Below, piece after piece: positions 6,372-7,123 of a DNA stretch of 7,123 nt. A model generated the notes under the pieces. That model made no database searches, was not told the origin of the DNA, and saw only the letters and a program-made list of their open reading frames with translations. The stretch comes from an uncultured Pseudomonas sp. (GTDB lineage Bacteria > Pseudomonadota > Gammaproteobacteria > Pseudomonadales > Pseudomonadaceae). How positions within the stretch are numbered: position 1 is the stretch's first letter; each line of letters opens with the position of its first letter. The translations under genes and the position numbers were made by a program. The stretch is from positions 1 through 7,123 of the forward strand of contig CAMPJN010000188.1 in NCBI GenBank assembly GCA_946886875.1, written 5' to 3'.

Positions 6372-7123
6372 ATGACTCTGCGAAAAATCGCAGGGCTAGG
6401 AGCCCTTTTGTCTCTCGTTCCTGGCTTTGCCATGGCCGACGAGGCAGTTTTAAACAGCGGTGATACGGCTTGGATGCTGGTTGCAACTGTGTTGGTGCTG
6501 TTTATGACCATTCCCGGTCTTGCGCTGTTTTACGGCGGTATGGTGCGTTCCAAGAACGTCCTGTCGGTGCTGATGCAGTGCTTCGCCATCACCGGTCTGA
6601 TCAGTGTGCTTTGGGTGCTTTACGGTTACAGCCTGGCCTTTGACACCACCGGCATGGAGCAGGGTGTGGTCAATCTCAACTCCTTCGTCGGCGGCTTTTC
6701 CAAAGCCTTCCTCAGCGGTCTGACCCTGGACAGCATGGTGGCCGGTATTCCGGAAAGCGTGTTCGTCACCTTCCAGATGACCTTCGCCATCATCACCCCC
6801 GCCTTGATCGTCGGTGCCTTCGCCGAGCGCATGAAATTCTCCGCGATGCTGATCTTCATGGCGGTCTGGTTCACCCTGGTTTACGCCCCCATCGCCCATA
6901 TGGTGTGGAGCGGCGACGGTGCGCTGATGTGGGACTGGGGTGTGCTCGACTTCGCCGGCGGCACCGTGGTCCATATCAACGCCGGTATCGCCGGTCTGGT
7001 GGCCTGTCTGGTGCTGGGCAAGCGCAAGGGCTTCCCGACTACTGCCATGCCGCCGCACAACCTGGGCTACACCCTGATCGGCGCGAGCATGCTCTGGGTT
7101 GGCTGGTTCGGCTTCAACGCCGG
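6372..7123 (+). CDS. amtB: Ammonium channel AmtB (3' end beyond window)
   Basis: The first 250 codons of the trimeric inner-membrane ammonium channel, open to the window edge. The precursor begins with a signal peptide (M-T-L-R-K, then hydrophobic to M-A-M-A22, mature end at D-E-A-V), as in E. coli AmtB. Membrane helices follow, starting at about 33-55 with LVLFMTIPGLALFYGG. Pore features line up with E. coli: F134 and F138 in TFQMTF (F103/F107 gate), W179 in AHMVW (W148), H201 in VVHIN (first of the twin histidines, H168), and WFGFNA at 245-250 just before the cut. The missing half should carry the second pore His and the cytoplasmic tail. ATG 6372 has AGGAG (6359-6363) eight bases upstream. 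It is transcribed with glnK, whose product blocks the channel when nitrogen is plentiful. Two overlapping hairpins lie in its first 13 codons. Confidence 0.97.
   Translation, partial: MTLRKIAGLGALLSLVPGFAMADEAVLNSGDTAWMLVATVLVLFMTIPGLALFYGGMVRSKNVLSVLMQCFAITGLISVLWVLYGYSLAFDTTGMEQGVVNLNSFVGGFSKAFLSGLTLDSMVAGIPESVFVTFQMTFAIITPALIVGAFAERMKFSAMLIFMAVWFTLVYAPIAHMVWSGDGALMWDWGVLDFAGGTVVHINAGIAGLVACLVLGKRKGFPTTAMPPHNLGYTLIGASMLWVGWFGFNA
6376..6409 (+). promoter_or_regulatory. Two mutually exclusive hairpins at the start of amtB, the second terminator-like
   Basis: The first hairpin is CTGCGA (6378-6383), loop AAAA, TCGCAG (6388-6393), extendable by one G-U and one C-G pair to 6376-6395. The second is GGGCT (6393-6397), loop AGG, AGCCC (6401-6405), followed by TTTT (6406-6409). 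They share bases 6393-6395, so both cannot form fully at once. This is attenuator-like geometry inside coding sequence. The second stem is only five pairs and the T-run is short, so any termination would be partial. Confidence 0.35.

Noticed and set aside
6450..7058. 202-codon minus-strand open frame inside amtB
   Set aside because: H/G/Q-rich translation without domain features, fully antisense to a clear AmtB frame.

Overview
The window looks like a chromosomal segment of a Pseudomonas species (Gammaproteobacteria). The DNA is GC-rich with C/G-ending codons and clear GGAG-type ribosome binding sites. The run ubiK–comM next to a divergent glnK–amtB is, from memory, the arrangement found near the end of Pseudomonas genomes. 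All calls come from reading the sequence; no database search was run.

Layout. Positions 1-39 (minus) carry the first 13 codons of a gene leaving the window. A short intergenic stretch with two perfect palindromes separates it from a divergent LysR-type regulator (169-1104, plus). Converging on the regulator is a minus-strand block, read right to left: ubiK (5580-5308), comM (5273-3777), a periplasmic di-haem cytochrome c peroxidase/MauG-like protein (3653-2628) and a membrane-anchored GGDEF diguanylate cyclase (2631-1150). The last two genes overlap as TTGA, so they form a tight, probably translationally coupled pair. On the right, a gene-free region of about 420 bases divides ubiK from glnK (5999-6337) and amtB (6372 to beyond the window end).

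How the genes work together. glnK and amtB are the standard PII/ammonium-channel pair. The upstream region holds a near-consensus NtrC enhancer (5693-5707) about 110 bases before the start predicted from a very good sigma-54 promoter (5785-5800), which is the expected nitrogen-starvation switch. UbiK supports ubiquinone synthesis, and ComM is a branch-migration helicase used in natural transformation; their adjacency is probably historical.

The most interesting part is the di-haem protein/GGDEF pair. The di-haem protein keeps both CXXCH haem sites, the inter-haem Trp, the active-site Gln and the C-terminal haem Met ligand at the spacing of the classical Pseudomonas enzyme. At the positions of the switchable distal His and the catalytic Glu it has Val. 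Together with its coupling to a cyclase that has a large periplasmic helical domain, this suggests a redox- or peroxide-sensing input to c-di-GMP signalling. Other leads are a hairpin presenting the comM ribosome binding site in its loop, and two mutually exclusive hairpins, the second followed by four Ts, inside the first codons of amtB.
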